DNA of 64,000 nt from Ascidia mentula (taxonomy: Eukaryota > Chordata > Ascidiacea > Phlebobranchia > Ascidiidae): contig OX387203.1 of the NCBI GenBank assembly GCA_947561715.1, positions 4,960,001 through 5,024,000 on the forward strand. The letters run 5' to 3'. Below the pieces are notes generated by a model that worked only from the letters and a program-made list of their open reading frames with translations, had not been told where the DNA came from and made no database searches. Below are positions 22,401 to 36,065 of this stretch, one piece after another (the stretch's first letter is position 1; every line of letters begins with the position of its first letter). A program made the position numbers and the translations under genes.

Positions 22401-24390
22401 TTTGATACTTTTAGGGCCATGAGTCGAACACTTTGCCCACCCCTGAAACAAAGTATGACTTACAGATGGATTTTGGTCAGTCTTCTGTCGTTTAGCTTCA
22501 GGTAAATCCCCATCTGCTTGTTTTCGCTTCAGACCTAGTAAGCATAAAAAAAATTCTAATTCAATCGTTCAGAATTAAACTTGTTTTCTTTACCACTGTC
22601 AGAGACTTCCGGAATAGTGAACAATGTGTTAATATTGGGCTGCAAATTAGGAATGATCTGTTTTTTGGATTCATCGTCTACATCGACAACAAATGGCTCC
22701 CTGTAACACAAGAAGCTCAATTTATTGTAAACAACCCACAAACAAACTGCATTAGGCAACAAAATATTATCAACACATCATGGAAATATTGAGAGGCCTA
22801 TAATATATTTTGAACTTAAGATCATTTATTCTTTGTGGGTAATTTTAGATATCTTGACATTGGTCAATTTTTTTAATTTGTTTTATGTGGTTTGCAATAA
22901 AACAATACATGTGAATAAGTCTGTGTTGAAATTTAAGCTTAAATTAGCTACAATATCATGAAAAAATTAAATGATTTTGACAGAAAGTGCACATTCATAT
23001 TCATGGCATGTCAGTGGCGCAGTTCATGCAGTTATTCTGGCTCCATAATGCGTAGCATTTATGTATGGCATATGTATATATGTACGATGTATTAATACAT
23101 AACTCACCTATATATGAAGTGGGACTGGACAAGTTGGCTAAAAGCTGTGTTCACTTTTTGTCTGGCAGCATTGTCACTTTCATTGCTTTCCAATCGTTGG
23201 GTAACATTTTTGATCACTTTGCTCATCAGTATCTTTTTAAATGTAGTTAAGATTTAGTTGAACATGAGCTAGAAAACTAAAAAACAGCACCCATCGTGGT
23301 TAAACCATAATCGGAAACATGACTTCTGACTCATAGCTGGTTAATAACTATAATTCACAAAAATAAGAATGCTCTAACAATGGCAAGTCTGAACAAGGCA
23401 TTACTGATACTAAACACAAAGTTGTTTTTGCAGTTGGTTAACACTTAACACCGGCAGGTACGTTACCAATGCAAAAAGGTTCCACTGGTAGTGGCATTAC
23501 AAATGACATCATGAGCTTTTCACAACCTAAAACATTTTTTGTATTACCAGAAGAACCTTTTGGCAGTGAAGTTTTTCATAGTAAAATTAAAACATGTTCT
23601 TACAATTCCATGTTGCAGCATTTCTTCAACTATAAGTTCGGCTGCATCTCCATACAGTAGCTTTGCTGTGTAAATGGTTTTGGGGTAGAAATTAAGCCTT
23701 AGAATTTGGTCAATGCAGCAACGATATTCAACTGTGACACCCCTGTGTATTTGAAACTCTGCTAACTTGTGCTGAATCAAGACACAGAGTGATTTACGGA
23801 CCTGTTAAGAACAAACAGAATATATTTTAAAAATTTTTATTGAGTTATATCATCTACATGTGTTGTGTAAGCTGCAGACAGATGGCCACTGTTTCAACCT
23901 AAAAGGTGTCATCAGTGCAGCTGGTCTCATCTATATGTGCGGTCAACAAAAGTTTGAGTTTTGGATTAGACTTTAGCCTGTGGCAAACCATAGTTTTAAA
24001 TTGCACATCCACTTTTTACAATATTGAAAACATAAATTGTTTTATGAAAACACAAAACTTCAATTATTTTCCAGTTATAAAGAAGATTTTGATGGAAATA
24101 CATAAAAAAACATCTACCTTGCATTTTTTTTAGCAAAGCAACCATTTTTACAGCCTTTAAAGAAAAAAAAGGTAAAAAAGACTGGCAGTAACCTTAATCA
24201 TTGTTTTGGAAAAAAAGTTAAATTAAAGAAAACCCTTGGTCACCTGATCCAGTTTCAACCTAGTTCCAGAGGTGATTATTCTCAATGTTTGCCACCCTCC
24301 CTGGGATAGAAATTTTACCACTCTGGAAACAATTGCACCGAAGTAGTCTTCAATTAAATTGACGCACAAATTTGTTTCCACGGAGCACAT
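19457..24390 (-). CDS. POLR3C: RNA polymerase III subunit RPC3 (RPC62 homologue)
   Basis: This is a subunit of the Pol III RPC3-RPC6-RPC7 subcomplex that opens promoter DNA and aids initiation; the human protein also takes part in cytosolic DNA sensing. Eleven exons join with correct phases: 24390-24244, 23801-23604, 23232-23108, 22700-22594, 22534-22464, 22030-21776, 21217-21063, 20756-20636, 20213-20082, 19856-19767 and 19654-19457. They give 532 residues, close to the human 534. Conserved blocks include NLIEDYFGAIV, VIQ-type winged-helix segments, GIYWAVNFDRFEHFFRDQ, EIPRTPDHAPSRTFYL and the C-terminal helix LEEIDEMITANERSQL. A strong TATTTCAG lies 48 bases before the ATG. BLOC1S4 lies 372 bases upstream on the same strand. 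Intron 1 carries a hammerhead motif and intron 5 a hAT end. The exon 3 acceptor (TTTAAAAAG) is weak but required by phase. Confidence 0.95.
22372..22445 (-). mobile_element. hAT element terminus (fragment)
   Basis: Read on the minus strand from 22445 it begins CAGGGGTGGGCAAAGTGTTC, the CAGGGGTGGGCAA terminus common to hAT/Charlie-type elements, followed by GACTCATGGCCC. The partner terminus is not visible within a few hundred bases. It lies in intron 5 of POLR3C. Confidence 0.6.
23870..23922 (-). ncRNA. Type I hammerhead ribozyme candidate
   Basis: On the minus strand the order is AGCTGCA (stem I, 23922-23916), CTGATGA (23915-23909), stem II CACCT-TTT-AGGTT, GAAA (23895-23892), stem III ACAG..CTGT closed by a 7-base loop, the cleavage triplet GTC (23879-23877), then TGCAGCT (23876-23870) completing a perfect 7-bp stem I. 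All conserved core positions (C3, G5, G8, G12, A13, A14, C17) are present. The one weakness is a C-U mismatch at the inner end of stem II (10.1-11.1), above four good pairs. It lies in intron 1 of POLR3C, in the transcribed sense, 69 bases upstream of exon 2. Cleavage would fall between 23877 and 23876. Confidence 0.75.
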
Positions 24391-24761
24391 TTTTAGTGCA
24401 ACAGTTAGTTTTGAAACATTCAAACTACTCTCTAGTTCCTGAAATACAGTTATGCAATAAAATGTTACAGAAACATAATTAACAAAACATTTTTTTATGA
24501 AGGCGAACCAATCAAAATGCTATTTTTAGTTTATATATTTTTGTAAAATCGCAAACAACTAGAAATGTCAGAAGTTGCACAGTTTGTTTTTGAAATCAAA
24601 ACAAAAGCAAGGCAAAATTTAATGGTTTGGAATTTGGCCATAGTGGGAAAAATACATAGTACAAAGATGTGGCACAACACATAAAAACATATTGACAAAA
24701 ATGCATAAATCTAAAATAGAAAAGAATTACAACACAGCACAATCTAAAACTAAAACAAAAG

Positions 24762-26500
24762 TTAAGTTGTGGCATCAGAAGATTCTTCTTCCACATTTTC
24801 TTCAGAAGCAGCTAAATAGTTGGCTGCAGAAAACACTGCAGGTGCCTTGTATGGAGGGGCTTGTTTTTGTGTGGATAAACCTGTTGGCAGGATCTGAAGC
24901 ATACAAGAAACAAAGTAACTTAAGATGACCAAATTTTCAGGTTGTTTTATATAGACCTGGAGGATATTTAAACAGATATGTTTGATAAATCCATTTGTTT
25001 TGCATGTTGTATGCATAATGCTATTTGAAATGGGGACTTACTCAGTTTGTTGCTTTGAGCTTTACAAATTATGAGTGCTTGTGTTTGCACAAATGCATTA
25101 CATGACGAAAAACTTTAAATTGAGTGTTTACAGCAATACATGTGCCACACTTTCTTTGCTTCAAATGTCTTCAATACATATAAAACAAAAAAGGATTTCA
25201 AGGACATTAAAAAACACTGCACCTTCTTACGACCAAACAGTGAAAAGCCAGAAATTGCTTTTTTCAGTGAGTTCAGGGTGCTGTATTCATACTCTTTGAT
25301 CTTAACTTCTGCTTCAAGTTCAGCAACATTCTTTTTAACAATGTCAACAAATCCCTGAAAAACATTGGTTTCACAATCAACATTAAAAGGATAAACAAAA
25401 CAACTGTTTCTTTGCCAGGTAGCAATTATCATTACTTTTTTTGAGATACTGATTGCATTCACCAACCAAGTGTTCAAGAGAAATGTGAATGTGGCCCAAT
25501 GGTCTAATCAGTTTGGTGTTTGTATATTTGGCCACACTGTGCGTTGTGTACAGTCCTCCATCAGACACAATATTACCAAACACATACAATTAGATTGTGT
25601 TGACCAATTTCAAACCTAGTTTTGTAAATACTTTCCAAATATGTTTTTGTTTCAAATAAATAAAATTGGACATTTTTTCATAGTATTTAATCAAACATAT
25701 ACGTTATGTATCAAAATTAAACAAACCTCCAGTTGGTCTATCTGTTTAAACAGCGGGTTAAGGCAATGGATTTTCACTTGCACTTGTGGAAGTAATTCTT
25801 CTGTTGCTGATACATTCTCACTTCTTATCTGATAGAATAAAACAAGCATGGGTATTTCTACCTAAAGCTAACAAAATTATATACGACAAAAATTAAATAA
25901 ATCTTCCAACATATCTTTCAACATATATTTAGAGCATATGTTAACGAACTACTAGTCACTTGACCCAGATTAGAAAAAATGTTGCACTTTAGCAAAAATT
26001 TATTGAATATTCGCACATTAACAATTGGCTAATGCATCAACATACGAAAAACGTTGCGATCGTCTGCACAATTAACGAACGCTGACAAAAAATCCTTACA
26101 ACATCATTATAATAAAAATTGCCATAATTAACTTAATACAATTGCTTGTAAAACACAATCTCTACACAGATTGAAAACATAAGAAATATTTTTTGTGGTC
26201 CCTCACCATGTCCAGCATTCCATACAGCTCATCTAGTCGTGTCAGCACAGACTCAATAGTTTCATCAACTGTCTCCAACTACACAAAACAATATTTATGA
26301 GGGACAACAGCTCACAATAGCATACGATCTGAACAAACTGCTATTTTTCAGAACTTTTGGTATGTTGGTTATACAAACAATAAAACATCAACAAATAACC
26401 GTACTTGAAATTCAGATGAATTACTCAATAGTTTGGCATATTCTTGAGATGTTTGTCGGGCAATATCTGGTGTTGTGGTTTTAGCAGTGGAGGACGTCAT
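24762..26500 (-). CDS. BLOC1S4: BLOC-1 subunit 4 (cappuccino)
   Basis: This is a small coiled-coil subunit of BLOC-1, the endosomal complex needed for lysosome-related organelle biogenesis. Five exons, all phase 0 (26500-26405, 26278-26207, 25828-25727, 25354-25223, 24893-24762), give 177 residues. Diagnostic blocks are VDETIESVLTRLDELYGMLD, then MIRSENVS, LFKQIDQLE, and a C-terminal FVDIVKKNVAELEAEVKIKE. The tail contains PPYKAP and is acidic at the end. Human BLOC1S4 is somewhat longer at the N-terminus. POLR3C starts 372 bases downstream on the same strand. SZRD1 starts 770 bases away in the opposite direction, so the interval 26501-27270 probably holds both promoters. Confidence 0.9.
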
Positions 26501-27270
26501 ATCGTGGATTGGACAAGATATATTCTTTGCAACACAGCTGCTTAAATCGGCGAAAAAACAGGGACAAACCCCCAGTAGGTGAATACCCGTTTCATCAATT
26601 TTCACATAGAAACTGTTTAAAATATACAAAAAAATCATGCAAACAAAAAGTTGGAGAATTAAAGGCCGAAACCCACAAGATAAATTAAAACGAGAAGTTC
26701 ATTTTTATTTCAGTCCCTTGGAGTACAAAGTATTTGGGAAAAGTAATAAAATGAATTATAAATCTGATAAAATGTTACTACTTGTCGATTGTCATGGTTT
26801 GCAATATTTTTCACATTCAAAACGGTGTTTGTTAAGATATTTCCCATCATTCATTCGAATCGACTTCTGGGGGAGTAGTGGGATTGGTTAAAAGTAAATA
26901 TAAGTAAATTCGGTAACTTGACGATTACGCAAACTAGTCGTACGGTGTGTTTTAAATTTATTATCCCCATCACTTTTCTACTATACGCAAACACAGATGC
27001 GTTTACCTAGATGCATGGAAATATTTGTGGTTTGATTTTTTTGAACTTGCCATTGCCAAATATCCATGCAAAAAAAATTGGAAGTAGCTATGTGGTGTGC
27101 GTTATTTTATTTCCTGGTGGGAGAATTAATGAAAGAAATTTCAGCTTCAGTGACTGTGCGCCAGCGCCCGTACTTTGGTTTACAAATGCTTCTTTTTGTA
27201 CACTTATTTGCTGATTGTACTGTATAGTAGTGTTGTAACGTACATTTGAAATTGTAAAATACCAACAAAC

Positions 27271-28479
27271 ATGGCCGATGAAGGAATATGGGACAGTTGG
27301 GAAGACTTTGCTGACTGTGGAGTAAGTTTTACATCATTCTCTGTGTATCATGACTGTTATAGGTTGTTGGCATCAGTACTTTATTTTCTTCATTATCCTA
27401 AGTAATTTACATAAAAGGTTAGTTGTATATTGTTTATGACTAGATATTACTACAATTGTAAATGCTAGTAAATTTGCTTCTTGTTGACTTAGCCTAATTC
27501 AACTTACGTTGGTGTTTGTTTCTAAGGACTTGGACAAACATGTTGATGAGGAATTAAACATACAAAGTAAATCCCGCTCAAAAAATAAAGAAAAACCGAA
27601 AGCATCAAAGCAACAAAACAACACAGGTTTAAATGATAAAATCATTTTGCTTAAAAACACAATGTCACTAATTGAAAATAGTTAAACACTGTATGGCAAG
27701 TTGAACCTGTACACAAGCCCATTTTTTAGCATAGGTATTTACATTACTTAGAAAAATTGTTCAAGCAACTTATCATTTCGTAATTTATAGAGCAAAACAG
27801 CAATGCAAATTCTGGGGGAATACGAATTTTACAAAGGCCTGTAGTAGTACACGAGGAGGATCAGAACAGGTAAGAGTTATAACCTGCTGAAAGCTGTTTT
27901 GTTGTTATGTGTTTAAACAAAATACATATGTCGTCAGAACTGCTTATGTGCCGCAACTAAAAATCCTAAAGCGACCTGAAAAGTCCTTAACGGAGCGCCA
28001 GCTTGAGGAGGAAGAGAAAAGGAAACAAATGGCACAGAATCCTGTCAAAACATTTGCCCAGCGTGAAGCCGCTTATGCAGAAGCTCGACAGAGAATTATG
28101 GGTGAAAATGCGGTTCGCGACAGTAATGGCAAACACAGTAACCATTCTTCAGATTCTAGGTTGGTATCCTTTAAGGAAACTTGGTAAACTAAGTCACCAC
28201 AAAGTACAAATATTATATATATATTAAAGGGAAAAGAAGCCTGGTATTGATCCAGTATAGTTTCTATTTCTATCATCATTTTATCTTGTTCGAACTTGTT
28301 TGTAATTCAAAATTCATTGTATTTTGTCCTCATGAATGTCATGATCCCACAGACCAGAGAATCTGAAGCGATATTCGAAACAATCGAAGGCAAACCACCA
28401 GAATGGATATACCAGTGAGACAAAACGGCAACCCAAAGGTCCCAGTAACAATGGACGTGGATTTAAAACAAATAGATGA
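27271..28479 (+). CDS. SZRD1: SUZ domain-containing protein 1
   Basis: Five exons (27271-27321, 27527-27626, 27791-27869, 27938-28159, 28353-28479) join with phases 0, 1, 2, 2 and give 192 residues. The N-terminus MADEGIWDSWEDFADCG matches the WEEAADSG-type start of SZRD1. The SUZ domain covers LKILKRPEKSLTE through VKTFAQREAAYAEARQRIMG, a motif known in RNA-associated proteins. The SUZ-C motif at the end reads KGPSNNGRGFKTNR. Between them is a Lys/Gln-rich, poorly ordered region. The protein is probably an RNA-binding or mRNA-regulatory adaptor. No trans-splice acceptor is obvious before the ATG. Confidence 0.9.
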
Positions 28480-30157
28480 CATAGAAACATCCACCAGGAG
28501 CATTCCCGGATATCTCATCACCACGCGGCAGTTGCTCTGCTCCAATGAGAGCTGAGACTGTTCATGCATGACAGGCTAAACGCTGAATCATGGCACAACA
28601 CCATTTGATGGCAAAGCATCCAGTTATTCGCTTTTATCTCCGTCATAAAAGCATAGAGGAGCATTTTAATTATTAATTTTTGGCCCAGATGTTGAAACAT
28701 GGGGCGTTCGCATGCCAAGAAGTCAACGAGAGTGGGTGGAGAAAAACTGTAAACAAGGCAACAGATTCAATCTAATTCATGTTGAAAGAGGAGCTATCAT
28801 TTACTGCAATGTGTTCTTAAACTTGTTTTATAGGTAAAAATATTGGTTGTACAGTGGAGATGCATTGAGAAGGTGAAAATTTGTCATCCTTTGGAATTTT
28901 TAGGAAAAATTGCCTTTGAATTGTGACAGGCTCAGATGTAACAAAAATTACATGTTTTCTTTTTATGCTGTTATTCCATGCTTTAATTTGGATTTTAAAA
29001 CCCATTACTGTTTGGTAGTGTCAGTGCAAGCCTGATTTAGAGTTTGTGTGAATTCTATTATGTTTATGTGTCCGTGCACTAATCTTTTTTCATATACTTG
29101 TTGCTTGCTGGCATAAAACAGCAACATTTGTGATCAGAGGCATTGAACACATGTACTGAAATAATTTTATTTGTTTCTTTCTGCTTTGTGGGGTAATAAT
29201 GATACTTGCAGCTGAACAAAATCAAAGCTGTGACATTGGATTTTTTTTTATTTTTGATTGCTTTGCGCTCTATGTCATTACAACAATACTTAGGTTAAAG
29301 CTTTTCCCTTGTATTGAAAGAAACATATCTGTTTTTTCAAACCGCAATCATTTGTGCTATTGCAGACCTTTGCATCTACGGCCCTAACTTTTGATTTTTA
29401 TGGAATTACAATAATGCTCTTAATGTAAAGTTTCTTGGGCATCGAGCTGTAGGGTTGAATAGTGTGGAACATGACTGAATTAAATCGTTTGGTCTTGAAA
29501 GGTTAGCAGCAAAGACGTTATCCACGATCTGTCCGTCTGACACTAATCTGGCAGGTAGACGTCTTCGACATACATACTGAACAACATGTTAAGGGGATTG
29601 TTCTGACAAATCGTTTCTCGTGGAATGCCTGTTGGTGTCAGCAACAAATTGTCCAAAAAATAAAATTACACGCTATTTTTTTTTTATTGAAAAACGCCAG
29701 ACTTGTGTGCAAACAGATAAGGAAGAAATATAGGACGTATATAACTAATGAAAGGATTTAAGTAATGCAGGTGCGCCATGTGCTAGGTGATTTACGAGTC
29801 AATACCGTACTTCAAAACTTCGCCATACAGAATTCTATTGCGTCGGAGAGAAAGGACAAAAAGCGCCCAAATGGCCGGAAATTGTATAAATTTTCCATCA
29901 AAATGAAAATTAATACAATGGGGCGTTCGCGACGCAGTAGTGTAGACGAAAAAGGGTCAACAACGATTTAACATAATTTGTAAACTGGCACGCGACCATT
30001 GTCGACCCCTAGAGGAGTGAAGGCTTTTTAGACCAGAAAAACACGTGTAATAAACGTTTATACAGTGAATAAAACACGTCCTCAGCCAGGTAATATAAAA
30101 GAACAAGTTACACTAATTAAAACAAATTCAAGTAAAAGCGAAACTTTGCAAAACAAC
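28480..30157. other. Intergenic between convergent genes, no gene seen
   Basis: SZRD1 (plus) and RHBDD1 (minus) end toward each other across this stretch. It should hold the 3' UTRs of both. I find no coding frame with recognisable features and no TIR-bordered element. Confidence 0.5.
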
Positions 30158-33100
30158 CTAACGGCTACCGCGTGATCTTTGATCATAATGTGCCAATCTT
30201 CTTCTTCGTAAATCGTCATGATTCAAATTTGCTTGCGGTTGTGAAACTTCATCTGTGTTGTCGTGTTCCGTTGGAATATTCCAACCTTGAAATGTGGCGT
30301 ATTAGAAAATTTTGTCGGTGGTAAAAGCTTGTTTGTTTGGTGGGAATGGGCGCCCGACTTGACAACCGTTGTGGTTTTGTTGGTATCCACGTTATTTAAT
30401 GGTTTCACATTTATTGTTGGTATTCGTAGTAACTTTGAGTGCAAAAATCAAAAAGTGATTTGATTTTATCAATCTTCACTAAATAGATTGCCTTTACGTG
30501 GTCACTCCGCGGTTCCAAAATTTTCAACATCTAGTTTTAGATCATGGGTTTTCATGTGAAAATTTTGGGTTTAAAATATGTTAACTTGTTGGTTTTTCAA
30601 CAAGGTGACAGCAAATCTTAGTCGAAACGCGGCTGTGTTGCTTGGAATGCACAGCGCACGTATCCTAATTTGATTTGAAGAAATGAATGCGTTCCAACTA
30701 CGTTTGCATACAACCACCAATAGTCAGACACGTGTGGCCCAATGCTTATACGCCCAAATTTGCGTGCAAAATACACCAAGCAACATTATGGTGTTTTGTT
30801 GCGATTTGTGATAACAACTGTATTATACCATTAATATTTCATGGAAGAATGTTAAAAAAAACACATGAACTTGGCAATTAAAATAACTTACCATACGGAG
30901 GCGGTTCTGTTTCATGCTGTGAAGGGGCTGAAGGAGCTGGTAAACTTGTTTCTTCAGTCAGGTCAGGATAGAGACGATTACCTGCTATAACACATTCTCT
31001 CTGTAATAGGTAACATTCCTACTTTTAAACAGATAATTTGAAAGTATTAGGTGTTTGTAGGTTAGACAGAAATAGTGCATGATCACACATTGACCATTAG
31101 GTAATTGTAGCATCAGAACCGAAACTGGATGCAAGTCTGACAAAGATATAAAAGCACACTCCCTTTGAGTTTTGAACTTGCAAACTAGGCTTTTACCCAA
31201 TAATATCATTGTTAACAACTTTAAGGTAAGGACATACAGAGTTCAGTGAGCCTGCCTTATCATGCAGAAGCTCAAAACACTTCCTTAAGGTATGAACATT
31301 TCGGCAAGAAATGGCATAAATAGTAATGATGGCAATCCCACCGTAGTACAAAAAAGTACAGATGGTTTTTGTGATATTGAAGGGCTTCTAAATTTGAATG
31401 TAAATACCTGAGTTTGCTGATTATAGCAGTGTGATATTACTGTGTTATCTTTACTATTTGTGTGGTTTTATGTCACAAAAACATGTCTACCACAAAACCC
31501 AAAAACATTTAGTATTTTTGCACCTAAAAATTCTTATGTCCATACCTTGAGGTTGAGTTTGCAGACTTTCTGACATTGCCTGTTGCATTTGTTGATCCTC
31601 ATTCAGACCACCAGTGTAGGAATTATAGTTTCTACTGTTAGAGGGTCTGTCGAAAATGATTTGCATGGTAAGTCAGAGGGAAACAAATGAATAACTGTTT
31701 ATTGTGTTGCACTTTACCAAAACCCACTGTTAAGCTCAGAAATGCATGTACTCACGGAGGTGTGTCGTAGCGGCCACTTGTAGCACTATGATAAGTGTAT
31801 GATGGACCAGACCGATAGATGTTTGATCTTCCTACAAAAAAATAAGGTAACACAATATTTATCTATGTAAATATAATAGAAAATGACATAGACAACAGGA
31901 ATTTGTCTGTTCTACTTGGTTGTGATCTATGAATCTGTCATTACTTGTAAAATATCCAAAATGACTCACAAAGAGTGGCAGATGATCAAGGTAAGGTTTG
32001 ACATAGAGTTCATTTATTACAAAAAAACAATAGAAATATTAATGTCGCCAAATGACATTTTATTACCTGAGCCATTAAACGGCCAGTCCATAATTGCTTT
32101 CAAAGGACCTTTAACATAAGCAAGACCAACCAATATTCCAGCAAGATGGCCAGTAAATGATGCATTTGGTACAAGAACCTAAAAAAAGTACAAAAAAAAT
32201 TTAATTTTGTGGCATGTCAAAACATGCAAATTATTGAAAATACAAAAACAGTAGCTCAGAGGTTTACGACAATCAAAATCAAATATTTATCTTTGAAAAA
32301 ATGTGAACAATGATTAATAAACACTGCAGTGGGATTTTCAATCAATACTGCATGCAATTATCAAGTCTAACTTATACATTTATTAAATTCAGTAGTTAAA
32401 TAGGAAAAAATAGTCGCTTCTTTTTATGGTTATTTTGCCCAAAATACTGTTTAATGATTCTGATACTTTATCAAAGATTTTCTTCAGCAGGATTGAATTA
32501 CCTGAATAAGAACCAACTCAAACCAACAGGACAGTCTGGAATTAACAGGAATAAACCCCATCAGGTAAGTTGTACCTCTTGGCATCATTTGGGTCGTCAC
32601 CACTTTGACAGCAAACACAACACCTGAAAAATAACACAACAACTTTTCAGTTTAATGGATTTTATGAAAGTTTAAAATTACTGGCATGGAATAACGACAA
32701 ATATTTGAAAAAATTGTTTAACAAATCAAGCAGATATATACATTATATTTCTAAAAATAGCAGCGAAAAAGCAAAATGGACATTATATATTTAATATATT
32801 TAACTTTCCACATTTGTTTTGTTGTAAATCAATGGATGTACTATAAAAAAATGCTATTATTAAACCATATATCAACAATAGACAAGTACCTGAAAACCCA
32901 ACTGCACATTGGGTGAGGTACGAAGTGTCGGCCAAAAAGAAGGCAGCAGCGTAGTTCAGATACAGCAAGACGACGTTGACAAGAACACTAAACACAGCGA
33001 GCATGTAGAAAAATTGCTTTGATCCAATTTTTGCCTCAAGGGTACGACCTTTCCATAAAAAGGACACCATGTTGTAATAAAGATGCCAGTCATCAGCATG

Positions 33101-33433
33101 ATGAAACGAGGCCTCGATTACTCTCCTGTGGGCAAGTTGTATTGAAATTGTTACTGTTAGTTGCATTAATTTGTGTTTACTGCACTTGTATAAGTCTTAC
33201 CAGTAATCTTTTTGATGCCAGACTTGTGCAACTCCAACACACACTTGCATTGCATGCGGAACATTCTTTCGGAAAAACTCATGAATTATTCCCAAGTAGA
33301 CCCCAACATTGAGAGCAATAGTTCCCAATGTCACAGGTGGAATTTTGTCAAAACCAACTTGACAGAGTTGTAGAAGTAGCAGCATTAGACCCATATTTGG
33401 CTGCCTTCTGTGCTGTCTTCTTGATGGCCACAT
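30158..33433 (-). CDS. RHBDD1: Rhomboid protease RHBDL4
   Basis: This is an ER intramembrane serine protease that cuts ubiquitinated membrane clients for p97/VCP-driven ERAD. Eight exons (33433-33201, 33125-32890, 32623-32502, 32178-32067, 31831-31756, 31646-31546, 30984-30892, 30285-30158) give 366 residues with matching phases. Catalytic Ser is in AVGFSG (about residue 156) and His in ASFTGHLAG (about 208). HHADDWHLYYNM is the conserved motif before TM2. The cytosolic tail has a UIM-like EDQQMQQAMSES, a PPPY, and near the end DDLRRRRLAHYD, matching the VCP-binding motif LRRxRLxRF. For exon 7 the acceptor at TTATAG (30985-30986) keeps the frame, whereas the nearer-looking TTACAG site at 31001-31002 would cause a stop. 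Human RHBDD1 is about 50 residues shorter. Confidence 0.95.
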
Positions 33434-36065
33434 GTTTTAAGTTCCTTAATTACTCTTAGGTTATCAGAAAAGTTCAACCAACTGATGAAAATATAAAGAA
33501 AGTGCTGTAAGGCCAAGATGGTGTAACAATTTAGTAATATTATAAACTTAAAAAATAATAATTATCCTCTGACACTGCAAAGACGATTTACGAGCATGAG
33601 CACTGTGCAGCATGCAAAAAATACTAGTTGGCAAAATAATCTTACTTCTTGAAAGGCAAGGCAGTTTTAGCAGGAAAAAGTCTTGCATTGCACCACATTG
33701 AAACTTCCTGGAAGTAAATAAACCTTACGGCTTACGTAGCCTGAAAACATGTTAAAGTATCGTCATCATTTAAAAACTGCAAGTCATAAAGTTTACAGTA
33801 CAAATACCGAACCAACAGAACACAAAACAACTTTCACAAGCGCGCTTTTCATTAAAAGTATTGTTTGCAGTAAAACTGCTACAAAATCATAGGAATGGGC
33901 TTATACTGCTTGTTAGTGGTGAATGAAAACTTGTGTTAGTGATCTGCCTTTGCAATTCGTGTTTCAGTCCTGTGGTCCGTGGTGGTTTTGTAATCTCTGA
34001 ACTGAATTATAGATAATAGAACATATAAATGAAAAAGAAAAATTAATATGACTGTGTACGCATTTTGCACCAGCAAAAAAACAATGCATTTGACGAGTTT
34101 AAACGACCGATTCTGTGATAAATACAAGGGCAGCTTAAAATGTAAGTTTATAGCAAATACGAAAACATCACAAACAGCAAAAAAATCACACAATTGGAAC
34201 ATTATACCAGCTCTCACCCGCCGGTCCGCGTTATAATTTTTGTACCGGTTCCACACATATTCTTTTCGCATAAATGATGACATTAAATATGTAAACCGCT
34301 CTCGACTACAATAAGCTGATTTATTTGTACTTTAGCCTCTTATAAACGCCAAGAATAAACCTCTTGAGCCGTGGCTTTTGCACTCGAAAAAATATGGTAC
34401 ATTAAACAAGTGACCAAAAAAAGACCTCCGTGATTTTCTAAACGCAGTAGCCTATAGTAGCTGGAGCACATATATCTCTACAGAGGTTTTTAAAGTTTAA
34501 AATTTCTGCAGTACCAATAAAGATACAAAAGTTGGCCACAAAAGTCAACAAACTTCAAATCCATTTACTTTAGTTTCTTGTAACTACCATTTACCTTTAG
34601 TGGATCGCTTTCGAATTTGTTAGAAAAAAAGAATAAACAAGACAAATAGCCTATAGTCCACATTTGCGACTTTAACGTCAGGCGTCCATTTCCCTTTTTG
34701 GTAATTATCCTTGCATAAAGTCTTAAAATTTCGTAACAAATTTGCGATCATGACGGTTGTATGGCACTAATTGTCAATTTGTCGGATATAGGCCTACCAA
34801 TACCAATCGTAGCGGTGTAGCTTATACCACATCGGGACGTTCGCATCCTAAAACAATGGCGAGCAGACCAACAAAGGTCACATCCCTGCATGGCCTTTTC
34901 TAGGACCGACCTTGTCTATTTGAACAATAAACTGCGCGATAAACGACCAGCAAGGGGTTCGCCCGCAATTTGTCTGCAAACTGGTTATACTCCGTAAGAG
35001 TATTCCCGCAAAACAGTGTTCAACGCTTTAATTGTGTTACCAGCCTCTCGAGGTCTAATTAGCTTTCTTGTTTATCTTTTGTTTTCACAATTTAAAATTT
35101 TGTTACACTACTTGTATACGGGTTATTTGCTTTTGTTTGGGAGGTTTATCTTTTAACATATATGCATCTTTCTGTAGCCCCTACCTTATGTTACCATATA
35201 AAGCTATTTGCTATTGTTAATCGTAATAATTCGCATAAATTCATATTAATCATTTATTTGTGCTTGAGTTGGCAAGCCGTTGAGAAGGTGCAGAACGCAA
35301 AACGGGTTATAAAAATGTGTACTAAATTTGTTTTACGAACCTGTGAGTTTCAAACATTAAGAAAAACAGCTATTGCATATTAAAAAGTGTCAATGGTTTC
35401 CACACACTATTAGGCAGTACTCACGCAAAATACATCTTGATGTACAAAATAATATTGATAGTTTCTTTACCATATTAAGTTTTAACACATTACATTCCTG
35501 AATCAGATATTTCAGGGAAAAATTATGGCAAAAAATTTTGGCGAAGTCACCATCAGTTTCATCTCAGATATGACGCTGAAAGCAAAAAACCCGTTGGAGG
35601 TGTTTTATCCACATCTTACATGTTGTGATTTCCTTAGTCACCTGACGTATTGCTGTGAAACACGCACGTCTGTTTGATGTTCATATTCTGTGGTATTTTG
35701 GTCACCGTGGGCTGAGGTAAAGATGTAGTTTCTCCAAAACTTGTGTAAAATGTAAGGGCATCTTGAAATAAAAAGATGAGCACTTTTAAAATATACCTTT
35801 ATGAATAACATCAACTAAGGACCGAAAAATACAAAGTTTCATTTAAGTAAGACCAAAATAACACTTAATCTTGTTTAATTAAGTTCCATGAAAGAAAAGT
35901 TTCCTTTATTAAATTTTTTTTTATTATTTTTAAACATTCAATAATTAATTACTATCACAATCCATAGCCCTATTTGTTCCTGATGAAAATAAACCAATTC
36001 AAAACCTGTAAGATGGGAGTAAAACAATATTGAATGTTAAAATTGCTGAATATCATGTTCTTGGG

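Noticed and set aside
33484..33515. Plus-strand CTGATGA..GAAA
   Set aside because: AT-rich chance match; no pairing flanks and no NUH cleavage site in position.
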